Assembly: GCF_030052995.1 (NCBI RefSeq)
Contig: NZ_JASJPW010000001.1
Span: forward strand, 2,098,001 to 2,162,000
Source of the DNA: Gemmobacter sp. 24YEA27
GTDB taxonomy: Bacteria; Pseudomonadota; Alphaproteobacteria; Rhodobacterales; Rhodobacteraceae
DNA length: 64,000 bases
Direction of reading: 5' to 3'
Shown here: positions 49,202-58,376 of the stretch, one piece after another
How positions within the stretch are numbered: the first letter of the stretch is position 1
How the letters are laid out: every line of letters begins with the position of its first letter
The notes under the pieces: generated by a model
What the model was told of the DNA's origin: nothing
What the model saw: the letters and a program-made list of their open reading frames with translations, nothing else
Database searches by the model: none
Made by a program: the position numbers and the translations under genes

Positions 49202-50713
49202 ATGCTCGATCTGACCTATACGCCCCCCGTTCCGAAAGTCATCGCCGGTGCGAAACATGACTGGGAACTGGTGATCGGGATGGAGATCCATGCCCAGGTC
49301 GCCTCGAATTCCAAGCTGTTCTCGGGCGCCTCAACCACTTTCGGTGCCGAGCCGAACACCAATGTCAGCTTTGTTGACTGCGCGATGCCGGGCATGCTGC
49401 CGGTGATCAATGAATTCTGCGTCGAACAGGCGGTCCGCACCGGGCTGGGCCTCAAGGCCGAAATCAACCTGCGCTCGGCCTTTGACCGCAAGAACTACTT
49501 CTACCCCGACCTGCCGCAGGGCTATCAGATCAGCCAGCTCTATCATCCGATCGTGGGCGAGGGCGAAGTTCTGGTCGAAATGGGCCCGGGCGTGGCCCGC
49601 CTGGTGCGGATTGAACGCATCCATCTTGAACAGGATGCCGGCAAGTCGATCCATGACATCGACCCGAACCTGAGCTTTGTCGATTTCAACCGCACCGGTG
49701 TCGCGCTGATGGAGATCGTCTCGCGCCCGGATATCCGCGGGCCGGAGGAAGCCGCAGCCTATGTCGCAAAGATGCGCCAGATCCTGCGCTATCTCGGCAC
49801 CTGTGACGGCAATATGCAAAACGGCAATCTGCGGGCCGATGTCAACGTCTCGGTCTGCCGCCCCGGCCAGTATGAGAAATACCAGGCGAGCCAGGATTTC
49901 AGCCATCTCGGCACGCGCTGCGAGCTGAAGAACATGAACTCCATGCGCTTCATCCAGGCTGCGATTGATTTCGAGGCCCGCCGCCAGATCGCCATTCTCG
50001 AGGATGGTGGCGAGGTGGTGCAGGAAACCCGGCTCTACGATCCGGACAAGAACGAGACCCGCTCGATGCGCTCGAAAGAAGAGGCGCATGATTACCGCTA
50101 TTTCCCATGCCCCGACCTTCTGCCGCTGGAGATCGAACAGGCCTGGGTCGACGGGATCGCGGAATCGATGCCGGAACTTCCCGATGCCAAAAAGGCGCGG
50201 TTCATGTCGGATTACGGGCTGACCGATTACGACGCGAGCGTCCTGACGGCGGAGCTGGAAAATGCCAGCTATTTCGACGCGGTCGCCAAGGGCAGGGATG
50301 GCAAGCTCTCGGCCAATTGGGTGATCAATGAGCTGTTTGGCCGGCTGAAAAAGGAAGGCCAGGAGATCGGCGAAAGCCCGGTCTCGGCGGCGCAGCTTGG
50401 CGGTATTGTCGATCTGATTTCCGCGAATGTGATTTCGGGCAAGATCGCCAAGGATCTGTTCGAGATCGTCTGGACCGAGGGCGGCGACCCGGCGGTTCTG
50501 GTCGAGGACCGCGGCATGAAGCAGGTGACGGACACCGGCGCTATCGAGGCGGCGGTCGATCAGATCATCGCTGAAAACCCCGCCCAGGTTGAAAAAGCCA
50601 AACAGAACCCGAAACTTGCGGGCTGGTTCGTAGGCCAGGTTATGAAGGCCACCGGCGGCAAGGCGGCCCCCGGTGCGGTCAACGATCTGGTGATGAAAAA
50701 GCTCGGCCTCTGA
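49202..50713 (+). CDS. gatB: Aspartyl/glutamyl-tRNA amidotransferase subunit B
   Basis: The kinase-like and tRNA-binding subunit of GatCAB, which converts Glu-tRNA(Gln) (and Asp-tRNA(Asn)) to the amidated form. The 503 residues show the GatB opening [34 protein letters not shown], the [19 protein letters not shown] block, [21 protein letters not shown], and the C-terminal helical tail/YqeY domain. gatA and gatC are not in the window. A hairpin follows the stop. Confidence 0.96.
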   Translation: MLDLTYTPPVPKVIAGAKHDWELVIGMEIHAQVASNSKLFSGASTTFGAEPNTNVSFVDCAMPGMLPVINEFCVEQAVRTGLGLKAEINLRSAFDRKNYFYPDLPQGYQISQLYHPIVGEGEVLVEMGPGVARLVRIERIHLEQDAGKSIHDIDPNLSFVDFNRTGVALMEIVSRPDIRGPEEAAAYVAKMRQILRYLGTCDGNMQNGNLRADVNVSVCRPGQYEKYQASQDFSHLGTRCELKNMNSMRFIQAAIDFEARRQIAILEDGGEVVQETRLYDPDKNETRSMRSKEEAHDYRYFPCPDLLPLEIEQAWVDGIAESMPELPDAKKARFMSDYGLTDYDASVLTAELENASYFDAVAKGRDGKLSANWVINELFGRLKKEGQEIGESPVSAAQLGGIVDLISANVISGKIAKDLFEIVWTEGGDPAVLVEDRGMKQVTDTGAIEAAVDQIIAENPAQVEKAKQNPKLAGWFVGQVMKATGGKAAPGAVNDLVMKKLGL

Positions 50714-50730
50714 GGCACGGCCAAAGGGTG

Positions 50731-50746
50731 GTTGCCTTCGGGCAAC
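50731..50746 (+). terminator. UUCG-loop hairpin after gatB
   Basis: GTTGCC-TTCG-GGCAAC, a 6-bp stem with a stable UUCG tetraloop, 18 bp after the gatB stop. No T-run follows, so it may protect the 3' end rather than terminate. Confidence 0.45.
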
Positions 50747-50833
50747 AGAAAACAGACAGGCTCCGGCATGGCTTGACCGCCCCGGGGCCTGTGTTAATTT
50801 TCAGCCCAGGGGTGTGAAACCGTCGCTCCGATG

Positions 50834-50882
50834 GCATGGGGACGACCCCGTTGCCTCAGGTTCTGCCCGGGACGGCCCGGCT
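50834..50882 (+). ncRNA. Guanidine-II riboswitch (mini-ykkC)
   Basis: Two small hairpins with ACGR tetraloops, the defining pattern of this class. The first is GGGG-ACGA-CCCC (50838-50849), extended by wobble and A-T pairs and followed by GTT. The second is CCGGG-ACGG-CCCGG (50867-50880). The second hairpin stands directly before the GGAGG ribosome-binding site (50888) of the SMR gene. Guanidine binding normally joins the two loops and frees the ribosome-binding site. Confidence 0.92.
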
Positions 50883-50902
50883 CTTCTGGAGGCATGGCCG
50901 TA

Positions 50903-51217
50903 ATGGCATGGATTTTTCTGATTGTTGCCGGGGTGCTCGAGGTTCTCTGGGCCTATAGCATGAAGCTCTCGGATGGGTTTACGAAGCTTTGGCCCAGCGT
51001 CATCACGCTGGTGGCGATGGTGTTCAGCTTCGGGCTTTTGTCACTGGCGATGCGGGTGCTGCCTCTGGGCACCGCCTATACGATCTGGACCGGGATCGGT
51101 GCGGTCGGGGCTTTTGTGGTCGGGATCATATTCCTGCACGAGCCGGCGACGGCGCTGCGTATTCTTGCCGCCTGTATGATCGTTGGGGGGCTGGTCCTGA
51201 TGAAGCTGTCCTCCTGA
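50903..51217 (+). CDS. sugE: SMR-family guanidinium exporter (Gdx/SugE)
   Basis: A four-helix membrane protein of 104 residues that pumps guanidinium out in exchange for protons. MAWIFLIVAGVLEVLWAYSM contains the essential Glu in helix 1, and the GTAYTIWTGIGAVGAFVVG and ILAACMIVGGLVLMKLSS helices match SugE/Gdx rather than the multidrug EmrE branch. The guanidine-II riboswitch directly upstream supports the substrate. The ATG at 50903 has GGAGG ten bases away; another ATG at 50894 is too close to it. Confidence 0.93.
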   Translation: MAWIFLIVAGVLEVLWAYSMKLSDGFTKLWPSVITLVAMVFSFGLLSLAMRVLPLGTAYTIWTGIGAVGAFVVGIIFLHEPATALRILAACMIVGGLVLMKLSS

Positions 51218-51390
51218 CCCCGGCAACGAGTTGACATTCTACCATCACCTGGGGGGCGCTGATGCGCGCCCCACAACATAGGCTGCCTGATGCGGTATTG
51301 GGGCAGGTTGCGGAAAAAACGTTTTGTGATTTGGACTTACCAGGGAAGATTCACTAAACTGCCTGCAAGAAACCAAAGCCGGAGAGCAGG

Positions 51391-51837
51391 ATGCAACGGT
51401 TCGAATATAAGGTGGTTCCGGCGCCCCGCAGGGGTGAGAAGGCGCGTGGCGTAAAATCCACGGAGGAGCGTTTCGCGCTGGCCCTGAGCATCGTGATGAA
51501 TGAACTGGGCGCCGAGGGCTGGGATTACGTGCGCGCCGACAGCCTGCCTTGTGATGAGCGTTCGGGTCTGACCGGCACGAAAACCAGCTTTCAGAACATG
51601 CTGGTCTTCCGGCGTGAAATTCTTGCCGAGGCGCCGCGCGCTCCGGTGTTCACGCGGGCTGCGGTGGCGCCTGCGGCATCGCCGGCAGAGCCTGCGCCCG
51701 CCATGCCTGTGGCCGCCGCGCCCTTTGCAGCACCCGAGGCTGCAGCCATCGTGGCTCCGGTCCTGCATGCCCAGCCCCGTGAGGTGAATTCTGCGCCTTC
51801 GCTTGGCCCGGCACGGCCGGAAGTGGCCGCGGAATAG
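51391..51837 (+). CDS. DUF4177 domain protein
   Basis: 148 residues. The N-terminal 70 or so match the DUF4177 pattern (FEYKVVPAP; LSIVMNELGAEGWDYVRADSLP), a small domain of unknown function. The C-terminal half is a low-complexity Ala/Pro-rich tail (VAPAASPAEPAPAMPVAAAP), probably disordered. A GGAGAGCAGG purine stretch precedes the ATG. No operon partner is evident, and it is convergent with the next gene, 9 bp apart. Confidence 0.82.
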   Translation: MQRFEYKVVPAPRRGEKARGVKSTEERFALALSIVMNELGAEGWDYVRADSLPCDERSGLTGTKTSFQNMLVFRREILAEAPRAPVFTRAAVAPAASPAEPAPAMPVAAAPFAAPEAAAIVAPVLHAQPREVNSAPSLGPARPEVAAE

Positions 51838-51846
51838 GCCCTCAGG

Positions 51847-52953
51847 TTATGCCCCCTGCGCGGCGCGCAGGGCTTCGGGCAGGACTTCGGCGACCAGATC
51901 CATCATCGGCTCTGGCCCGAGGCTGATCCGGATACAGCGATCCAGAGGCGCTACACCAGGCATGCGGATGAACAACCCGCGTGCTTCGCATTCTGCCAGA
52001 ACACGGCGCGAATAATCGCCATCGCGACCGCAATCCATCGTGACGAAATTGGTGGCCGAGGGCAGGGGCTCCAGCCCGTTTTCGCGGGCGATTGCGCCCA
52101 TCCGGTCGCGGGCCGCGCTGATGCGGGCGCGGATGGTCGGGATCCAGTCCGGGTCCTGCAGCGAGGCCAGCGCGCCCGCGAGGCTGATCCGCCCCATGCC
52201 GAAATGATCGCGGATCCGGTCGAAACTTCCGGCAAGATCGGGCGCGGCAATCGCATAGCCGACCCGCGCCCCCGCCAGGCCCCAGGCCTTTGAAAAGCTT
52301 CGCAACCGGATCACCTGCGGATGGTCGGCGGGGATATCTGGGATGGCTTCATCCGGGGCGAGCTCTGCATAGGCCTCGTCCAGCACGAGGAGCGTTTCCG
52401 GCGGCAGCGCATCGGCAAGTGCGCGGATCGTGGTGCCGGGATGATGGCTGCCCATCGGATTGTCAGGATTGGCGAGATAGAGGAGCCTTGCGCGATGCGT
52501 CTTTGCCGCCGCCAGCAGCGCCTCGGGGTCTTCATGCGCGCCAAGATAGGGCACCCGGACCAGGTCGGCGCCGGCGCCCGCGACGTGGAAATTGAAGGTC
52601 GGATAGGCGCCAAGGCTTGTCACCACCGTCTCGCCGGGTTGCAGCACCATCCGGCACAAAAGACCCAAGAGCGTATCCACCCCCGCCGCAACAGTGATAT
52701 GGCCGGGCGTGCAGCCGTGGCGGGCTGCAAGTGCCTGCTTCAGATCGTAATTCTCGGGGTCGGCATACATCCATGCCTCGGATGTCGCTTCCTGCATCGC
52801 GGCCAGCGCGCGGGGCGAGGGGCCAAAGCCGCTTTCATTGGCGCCCAGCCGGGCGCGGAAGGGGCGGCCGTTGCGGCGCTCCAGCGTCTCGGGGCCGGTA
52901 AAGGGCACGGTGGCGGGAAGGGCGGCAATGCGGGGCGTAAGGAAGCGGCTCAT
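51847..52953 (-). CDS. HisC-like aminotransferase
   Basis: A PLP enzyme of 368 residues, closest in feel to histidinol-phosphate aminotransferases. LGANESGFGPSPRALAAM near the N-terminus (substrate-phosphate loop region), YADPENYDLKQALAARHG, LLYLANPDNPMGS, VLDEAYAELAPDE, and the PLP Lys in RSFSKAWGLAGARVGYAI. No his operon is nearby; other Rhodobacterales carry several such paralogues, so aromatic or unknown substrates are possible. Confidence 0.85.
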   Translation of the reverse strand: MSRFLTPRIAALPATVPFTGPETLERRNGRPFRARLGANESGFGPSPRALAAMQEATSEAWMYADPENYDLKQALAARHGCTPGHITVAAGVDTLLGLLCRMVLQPGETVVTSLGAYPTFNFHVAGAGADLVRVPYLGAHEDPEALLAAAKTHRARLLYLANPDNPMGSHHPGTTIRALADALPPETLLVLDEAYAELAPDEAIPDIPADHPQVIRLRSFSKAWGLAGARVGYAIAAPDLAGSFDRIRDHFGMGRISLAGALASLQDPDWIPTIRARISAARDRMGAIARENGLEPLPSATNFVTMDCGRDGDYSRRVLAECEARGLFIRMPGVAPLDRCIRISLGPEPMMDLVAEVLPEALRAAQGA

Positions 52954-53039
52954 GATGGCGCGACAATGGCCGCTTCACCACGCCCCGGCAAGAGGCGGGA
53001 TGCGCCTCTGCGGGGGGTATATGGCCCGGGTCGCGCGTC

Positions 53040-53828
53040 TCAGCCGCGCAGCAGGCCTGCGAGCTGGTTAAAGATCTGGTCATTGGCCGCGATGACCGAC
53101 CCGCTGTCGAGCGGATCCTGGTTTTCGCGGATGCCTTCCACCAAACCGCCGGCCTCTTTGACCAGCAAAAGGCCCGCCGCCATATCCCAGGCCTTCAGTT
53201 CGCGCTGGAAACAGCCCTCATAGCGCCCGGCGGCGACCCAGGCGAGATCAAGCGCCGACGACCCGGACGAGCGCACACCGGCCGTGCCGGGGCTGACCAG
53301 CGAGAGGTCTTTCATCGTCGCGGGCAGTGTTTTTTGCGCGCCATGCGGGATGCCGGTGACAAACAGCGATTCATGCAGGCTGCGCCGCCCCGAGACCCGC
53401 AGGCGGCGATTGTCGTTCAGCCAGCAGCCCGACCCTTTTTCAGCGTAGAACATCTCGTCCTTCGGCGCGTCATAGACCACGGCCGAGACGATTTCGCCCT
53501 TATATTCCAGCGCGATGGAGATCGACCAGTGCGGGATCCCGTGCAGGAAGTTATTGGTTCCGTCCAGCGGATCGACGATCCAGCGCCGCGTCGGGTCCTG
53601 GCCCTCGGTGCCGCCGGTTTCCTCGCCCAGCCAGCCGTAAGACGGGCGCGCGCCCATCAGGTCTTCCTTGATGATCCGTTCGGCCTCGCGATCGGCCTTC
53701 GAGACGAAATCTCCCGGACCCTTGGCGGAAACCTGGAGGTTCTCGACCTCGCGGAAGTCCTTGACCAGCGAGCGCGCAGCCTTGCGGGCGGCCTTGATCA
53801 TAAGGTTCAGGTTGGCGCTTCCCTGCAT
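53040..53828 (-). CDS. suhB: Inositol monophosphatase family protein
   Basis: A magnesium-dependent phosphatase of 262 residues. The metal-binding motifs are in order: LGEETGG (Glu), the WIVDPLDGTNNFLHG box and a late SSGSSALDLAWVAAGRYEG with the third Asp. SuhB-type enzymes hydrolyse inositol phosphates and some act in rRNA transcription; the role here is unsettled. It lies downstream of nothing on its own strand within 180 bp. Confidence 0.92.
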   Translation of the reverse strand: MQGSANLNLMIKAARKAARSLVKDFREVENLQVSAKGPGDFVSKADREAERIIKEDLMGARPSYGWLGEETGGTEGQDPTRRWIVDPLDGTNNFLHGIPHWSISIALEYKGEIVSAVVYDAPKDEMFYAEKGSGCWLNDNRRLRVSGRRSLHESLFVTGIPHGAQKTLPATMKDLSLVSPGTAGVRSSGSSALDLAWVAAGRYEGCFQRELKAWDMAAGLLLVKEAGGLVEGIRENQDPLDSGSVIAANDQIFNQLAGLLRG

Positions 53829-54009
53829 GGGCGGACTCCGGGTCAGGCATTGGCTGGAACGGATGGGCCTTACAGGGAAAGACGCGGGAAGGAAAGGGCC
53901 GGAAGCAGCGTGAAACTGCGGGTGGGGCCGGGAATTGCGACCTTTTGGGCCATGGCGATGTGGCTCTGTTGGCCCCAGAATGGGTCAGCGCCTGACGGCA
54001 GGGGAAAAG

Positions 54010-54486
54010 ATGCAGCCAGAAATCGTGACACTTGCCGGGCGGGACAGGCTTTGGTTTTACGATTGCGCGCGGGCAGAACTGCCGGTGGCTCTGGGGGCGC
54101 TGGAGGCCTGGAACCTGATCATGTCTGAGCCGCAGCCGCTGATGCAGCTGGCGTTCCGGATCCGCGATGCGATTTCCGCGCGGTTCGGTGTGCGGCGGAT
54201 CGGCGGTTTTTCCGGCACCCGCCATGCCAGGGTCGAGGTCGGGGATCGGCTGGATTTTTTCCTGGTGGAGCGCGCCGGGCCGCATCTGCTGGTCCTGACC
54301 GAACGCGACCGCCATCTCGATGTGATGACCTGCATTTCGACCGCGGGGAAGGAGGTGGCGATCACCTCATCGGTGATCACCCACAATCTCTATGGCAGGA
54401 TCTATATGCTGGCGGTCGGCCCTGCGCATCGGCTTATCGTGCGCAATATGTTGCGGCGGTTGCGACGCCGGCTGATGCGGCGCTGA
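54010..54486 (+). CDS. DUF2867 domain protein
   Basis: 158 residues with a DUF2867-like fold: FYDCARAELPVALGALEAWNL, ISARFGVRRIGG, DFFLVERAGPHLLVLTERDRHLDVM, and a basic C-terminus (RRLRRRLMRR). Function unknown. The ATG at 54010 has AGGGG upstream; an extension to 53935 is unlikely. It is convergent with the L,D-transpeptidase gene and divergent from suhB. Confidence 0.8.
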   Translation: MQPEIVTLAGRDRLWFYDCARAELPVALGALEAWNLIMSEPQPLMQLAFRIRDAISARFGVRRIGGFSGTRHARVEVGDRLDFFLVERAGPHLLVLTERDRHLDVMTCISTAGKEVAITSSVITHNLYGRIYMLAVGPAHRLIVRNMLRRLRRRLMRR

Positions 54487-54545
54487 GCCCGCCGACTGTC
54501 CGGCGAGGGCGCGGCGGGGACACTGCGTGGACGCCGCGCCTGTGA

Positions 54546-55406
54546 TCAGTCGAGGATCTCGACTTTCATCTTCGACTTGCCCTCTTGCCGCACCATCGCG
54601 AAGAGGATCTTCGCATTGGCGCGGCTGAGGCGTACGCAGCCCGCCGAGGCCGGGCGGCCAAGTTTTGATTCCTGATCGGTGCCATGGATCGCATAATTGC
54701 CGCTGTAGAAAATCGAATAGGGCATCGGCGCGTTGTTATAGAGCGAGGATTTATGGTTCTTCGACAGCCATTGCGGCTTGAAGCTGCCCTTGGGCGTCAC
54801 CTTGCCCTTCCGCGCGGTCGAGACCGGCCATTCATGAAGGATCTCGCCGTTATACCGAACCTCCATCATCTGTCGTGAGATCGAGACGCGAACCTCAATG
54901 GTCTCGCGCTTGAGCTCTTCGACAATTGCCACCGCCCGGGTCACGCCGGAGGTCGCCGCCGACAGAAGGACATCTTCCGGTATGGCGGGGTCTTGCGGCA
55001 GGGAGGTCGTTGCAAACGGCTCTGACGCCAGGGGCTCAAGGGTCCCGGTCCAGGTCGTGCCGGTCACATCTGTTCCGGCTTCTGGCGTGAGAGTGCCGGG
55101 CGTTGGCGATATGCTCTGCCGTGCGGCGCTTTCCGGGGGCTCCGAAACCGGGGTTGCGTCATCGCCGGTATCGAGCGTCGCGGCGGAAAGAATTTCTTCT
55201 GCGAGGGTACCCGCCTGTTGCACCGGTTCCTCAGCGCCCGGATCCTGAGTGATGATTTCGGGCTTTATGAATTTGGCGCCGGGTGCCGTGGCGGCGCTGG
55301 CGGCGGCCGGCGTGCCGGTCGGCGTGCCAGTCTGGGTTTCCGCGCGCAGCGGAGCCGCAGCCAGGGCCAGGATAAGCGCCAGAGCGGGCAAAAAATCTGC
55401 GCGCAT
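54546..55406 (-). CDS. L,D-transpeptidase (YkuD domain)
   Basis: A periplasmic cell-wall enzyme of 286 residues that makes 3-3 cross-links or anchors proteins to peptidoglycan. Signal peptide at residues 1-22 (FLPALALILALAAAPLRAE), then a long Thr/Pro/Glu-rich linker to about residue 155, then the YkuD domain (VRVSISRQMMEVRYNGEIL) with the catalytic motif HGT...SAGCVRLSRANAKIL. Start chosen at 55406 with GGAGAG upstream; an earlier frame to 55496 lacks this. Confidence 0.91.
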   Translation of the reverse strand: MRADFLPALALILALAAAPLRAETQTGTPTGTPAAASAATAPGAKFIKPEIITQDPGAEEPVQQAGTLAEEILSAATLDTGDDATPVSEPPESAARQSISPTPGTLTPEAGTDVTGTTWTGTLEPLASEPFATTSLPQDPAIPEDVLLSAATSGVTRAVAIVEELKRETIEVRVSISRQMMEVRYNGEILHEWPVSTARKGKVTPKGSFKPQWLSKNHKSSLYNNAPMPYSIFYSGNYAIHGTDQESKLGRPASAGCVRLSRANAKILFAMVRQEGKSKMKVEILD

Positions 55407-55558
55407 ACTACTCTCCGTCAGCGTCAAATCGGCAAACAGGTGGTCGTGGCTCAGCTTTTGACGGGGCCGGAAAATAGTCAACGACGATTCGGTCAATGCC
55501 AGGTTATGAAAACCCGCCTTTTGCAGCGAAAAGCCGCTTAGAACAGCAAAGTTGCAGG

Positions 55559-56464
55559 TCAGCCACGCTGCAGCCGCACCGCCTCGATCCGCGCAAGCCG
55601 CAGGAAATGCGCCATATAGGGGCGGGTGCTGTCTTCTTCGCGCGTGGCGGCATACATGCGTTTCAGGACCGGTTCCGGCCCGAGCGGGCGGGTGACGTAG
55701 TCGCTGGAACTGCGCACTTCGCGCATCACCCAGTCGGGCAGCACTGCCACACCCCGGTTCGATCCGACCAGCATCAGGATCACCGCCGTCAGCTCGGCCG
55801 TGCGATGGCCACGGGGTTCCACCTTGGCAGGGGTCAGCACCTCGGAGAACAGATCCAGCCGGTCGCGGCTGACCGGATAGGTGATCACCACCTGGTCGCG
55901 GAAATCCTCGGCCTGGATGAACTCTTTCGCCGCAAGCGGGTTTTGTGACGAGGCCACAAAGGTCGGATGGTAGTCGAAGAGCGGGTTGAAGGTGACACCG
56001 TTCTGGCTGCCCGGATCGGAGGTGATCACCAGATCGATCTCTTCACGATTGAGCGCCGGCATGGCATCAAAGGCGAGGCCCGCACGGATATCAACATCCA
56101 CCTCGGGCCAGGCGCGGCGGAACATTTCCAGCACCGGAAACAGCCAGTCATAACAGGCATGGCATTCCAGCGTGATATGCAGCCGTCCCGATTTCCCCGA
56201 TCTCAGGGCAATGAATTCTTCTTCCAGCGCGTCGATCTCGGGCAGGATCCTTTCGGCGAGCTTCAGCATCCGGAACCCTGCCGCCGAAAGCCGCATCGGT
56301 TTCGAGCGCCGGACAAAGAGCTCCATCCCCGCCTGATCCTCCAGCCCCGCCACCTGATGCGACAGCGCCGACTGGGTCATGTTCATCATCTCGGCGGCGC
56401 GGGCGAGGCCGCCTGCGGTATGGATCGCGCGGATGGTGCGCAGGTGGCGGATCTCGATATACAT
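55559..56464 (-). CDS. metR: LysR-type regulator, MetR-like
   Basis: A LysR-family transcription factor of 301 residues. The helix-turn-helix lies at residues about 18-38 (GLARAAEMMNMTQSALSHQV), followed by the effector-binding domain (LHITLECHACYDWLFPVLEM). The HACYDWL segment and adjacency to metF match MetR, which responds to homocysteine. Divergent from metF with 88 bp between starts, the usual arrangement for such a regulator and its target. Confidence 0.88.
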   Translation of the reverse strand: MYIEIRHLRTIRAIHTAGGLARAAEMMNMTQSALSHQVAGLEDQAGMELFVRRSKPMRLSAAGFRMLKLAERILPEIDALEEEFIALRSGKSGRLHITLECHACYDWLFPVLEMFRRAWPEVDVDIRAGLAFDAMPALNREEIDLVITSDPGSQNGVTFNPLFDYHPTFVASSQNPLAAKEFIQAEDFRDQVVITYPVSRDRLDLFSEVLTPAKVEPRGHRTAELTAVILMLVGSNRGVAVLPDWVMREVRSSSDYVTRPLGPEPVLKRMYAATREEDSTRPYMAHFLRLARIEAVRLQRG

Positions 56465-56494
56465 GTGTCGTTTTCATAAAGATGCTGAGGATTA

Positions 56495-56507
56495 TGAATT
56501 TGTCTCA
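56495..56507. promoter_or_regulatory. MetR-box-like site
   Basis: TGAATTTGTCTCA matches TGAANNTNNTTCA in all but one fixed position. It is 46 bp before the metF start and 31 bp from the metR start, so it could serve both. Confidence 0.45.
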
Positions 56508-56552
56508 CATTAGAGAATCTGCGACAAGGGGCATGTTCACGGAGACCTGATC

Positions 56553-57422
56553 ATGACGAAAACGCCGCGCATCTCGTTTGAGTTTTTCCCGCCGCAGGGG
56601 CTCGATGCCTCGTTCCGGCTTTGGGATACGGTGCAGGCCCTGGCGCCGATGCAGCCGGAATTCGTCTCGGTCACCTATGGGGCGGGCGGCACCACGCGCA
56701 AGCTGACCCATGAGGCGGTGGGGATCATCCATCGCAATTACGGGCTGAATGTCGCCGCGCATCTGACCTGTGTCGATGCATCGAAAGCCGAGACGATGGA
56801 GATTGTCGAGAGCTATTACGAGGCCGGCGTGCGCGAGATCGTGGCGCTGCGCGGTGATGCGCCGAAAGGCGCGGCCGCCTGGGAAAAGCATCCTGACGGT
56901 TTTGCGTCTTCGGTCGAGCTGGTCGAGGCGATTGCAAAGACGGGCAAGTTCAAAGTGCGGGTCGGCGCCTATCCGGAGCCGCATCCCGACAGCGCCTCGA
57001 CGCAGGCAGATGTCGATTTCCTCAAGCGCAAGATCGATGCCGGTGCGACCTCGGCCATGACCCAGTTCTTCTTTGAGGCGGATACGTTTTTCCGCTTCCG
57101 CGATGCCTGTGTGAAGGCGGGGATCACGGCGCCGGTCATTCCGGGGATCCTGCCGGTCATTTCCTGGGAGGGGGCGAAGAAATTCGCGAAACGCTGCGGG
57201 ACGGATGTGCCGGCCAGGCTCGATGAGGCGTTTACCCGCGCCGCACGCGACGGGCGTGAAGAGCTTTATGCCCTGGCGCAATGCACCCAGCTCTGCGACC
57301 GCCTGATCGAAGGCGGTGTCGAGGATCTGCATTTCTACACGCTGAACCGCCCGGAGCTGACCCGCGAAGTGGTGCGCGCGCTTGGCATCCAGCCTCAGCT
57401 GGTTCTGGAAAACGTCGCCTGA
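56553..57422 (+). CDS. metF: Methylenetetrahydrofolate reductase
   Basis: An FAD enzyme that reduces 5,10-methylene-THF to 5-methyl-THF for methionine synthesis. 289 residues forming the MetF barrel: ISFEFFPPQG, EFVSVTYGAGGTTR, REIVALRGDAPKGA, FKVRVGAYPEPHPDS, DAGATSAMTQFFFEADTFF and HFYTLNRPELTREV near the end. No metH is in the window. Regulated by the divergent metR gene in all likelihood. Confidence 0.96.
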   Translation: MTKTPRISFEFFPPQGLDASFRLWDTVQALAPMQPEFVSVTYGAGGTTRKLTHEAVGIIHRNYGLNVAAHLTCVDASKAETMEIVESYYEAGVREIVALRGDAPKGAAAWEKHPDGFASSVELVEAIAKTGKFKVRVGAYPEPHPDSASTQADVDFLKRKIDAGATSAMTQFFFEADTFFRFRDACVKAGITAPVIPGILPVISWEGAKKFAKRCGTDVPARLDEAFTRAARDGREELYALAQCTQLCDRLIEGGVEDLHFYTLNRPELTREVVRALGIQPQLVLENVA

Positions 57423-57622
57423 GGGCGACCGGAGGCAGTGCTGCACCCGGCCTCAGGCCACTTGCAGGCTGAAGCCATCTCCCTGGCGGTTCCGTTCTTT
57501 CGCTGCGGCGCGGAGGACGGGGCCGCATTTTTTATTGTCGCGAGGGGGGTGCCCCGGCTGCCCGGGCTCGGCTATCCTCATGCGGTGAGCGGGGCCTGAA
57601 GGGCCGATGACGGGGAAATGAG

Positions 57623-58060
57623 ATGGCAAAACAGGTCATGCTTCTGAACGGGCCGAACCTGAACCTGCTGGGCAAGCGCCAGCCGGAGATCTACGGGCAC
57701 GAGACACTCGCCGATATCGAGGCGATGGTGGCCCGGCTGGCGGAGGAGTTCGGGTTCGGGCTGGTGGCGCATCAGTCGAACCATGAGGGCGTGCTGGTGG
57801 ATCATATCCATGAGGCGCGGGGCAGCTCGGCTGCGATTATCATCAATCCCGGTGCCTATTCGCATACTTCGGTGGCCATCCTTGATGCGCTGAACGCCTT
57901 CGAGGGGGTGGTCATCGAGGTGCATATCTCGAATATCCACAAACGCGAGGCCTTCCGCCATCATTCCTATGTCTCGTCGCGCGCCGATGGAGTCATCGCC
58001 GGCTGCGGCACCGAGGGCTATGCTTTCGCACTGCGCCGTATTGCGACGCTGATCGGCTGA
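57623..58060 (+). CDS. aroQ: 3-dehydroquinate dehydratase, type II
   Basis: Dehydrates 3-dehydroquinate in the shikimate pathway. The 145 residues are complete: [21 protein letters not shown] with catalytic Tyr at about residue 24, [51 protein letters not shown] with the general-acid His, and [17 protein letters not shown]. Followed by two strong palindromes (58081-58124). Confidence 0.97.
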   Translation: MAKQVMLLNGPNLNLLGKRQPEIYGHETLADIEAMVARLAEEFGFGLVAHQSNHEGVLVDHIHEARGSSAAIIINPGAYSHTSVAILDALNAFEGVVIEVHISNIHKREAFRHHSYVSSRADGVIAGCGTEGYAFALRRIATLIG

Positions 58061-58080
58061 AGCCGCACCGTCCGGCGCCG

Positions 58081-58124
58081 CGTTTCCTTTCCAAGGAAAC
58101 GTGCCGATTTCTTGCAAGAAATCG
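58081..58124. terminator. Two hairpins after aroQ
   Basis: CGTTTCCTT-TCC-AAGGAAACG (58081-58101) and the 20-bp perfect palindrome CGATTTCTTGCAAGAAATCG (58105-58124) stand back to back, 20 bp after aroQ. Neither has a T-run. They fit an aroQ terminator or mRNA end, and could also face the bioY remnant on the other strand. Confidence 0.5.
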
Positions 58125-58135
58125 TCTGCCTCTGG

Positions 58136-58322
58136 TCAGGCGCGTGACGGCAGTGACGCGGGGCGCGATTTGGCCAGCGAGGCCATGATCAGGCCCGCAA
58201 GCCCCGCTTCGACGAGGGTCTCCCGGCGGGAACACGACGCAATACAAAACCGCCTGCGCCAGCGAGATATGCGGCATCCAGGCCATGACCTGAGCAGCGA
58301 ACAGGTAAAGCACCCAGATAAC
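58136..58322 (-). pseudogene. bioY: bioY remnant (biotin ECF transporter S component)
   Basis: The C-terminal end of an S component. One frame reads VIWVLYLFAAQVMAWMPHIS then LAQAVLYCVVFPPGD, and after one extra base another frame continues LVEAGLAGLIMASLAKSR to a stop at 58136. This matches the last helices of BioY with its PGDLxKA motif. The front of the gene is missing or unrecognisable. It is the last of a bioM-bioN-bioY row, in the gene order known for this family. Confidence 0.6.
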
Positions 58323-58376
58323 CCGATCAACTGGGTCGCACAGGGAAAACCAGCAATCCTGCAAATTCAAGCATCG

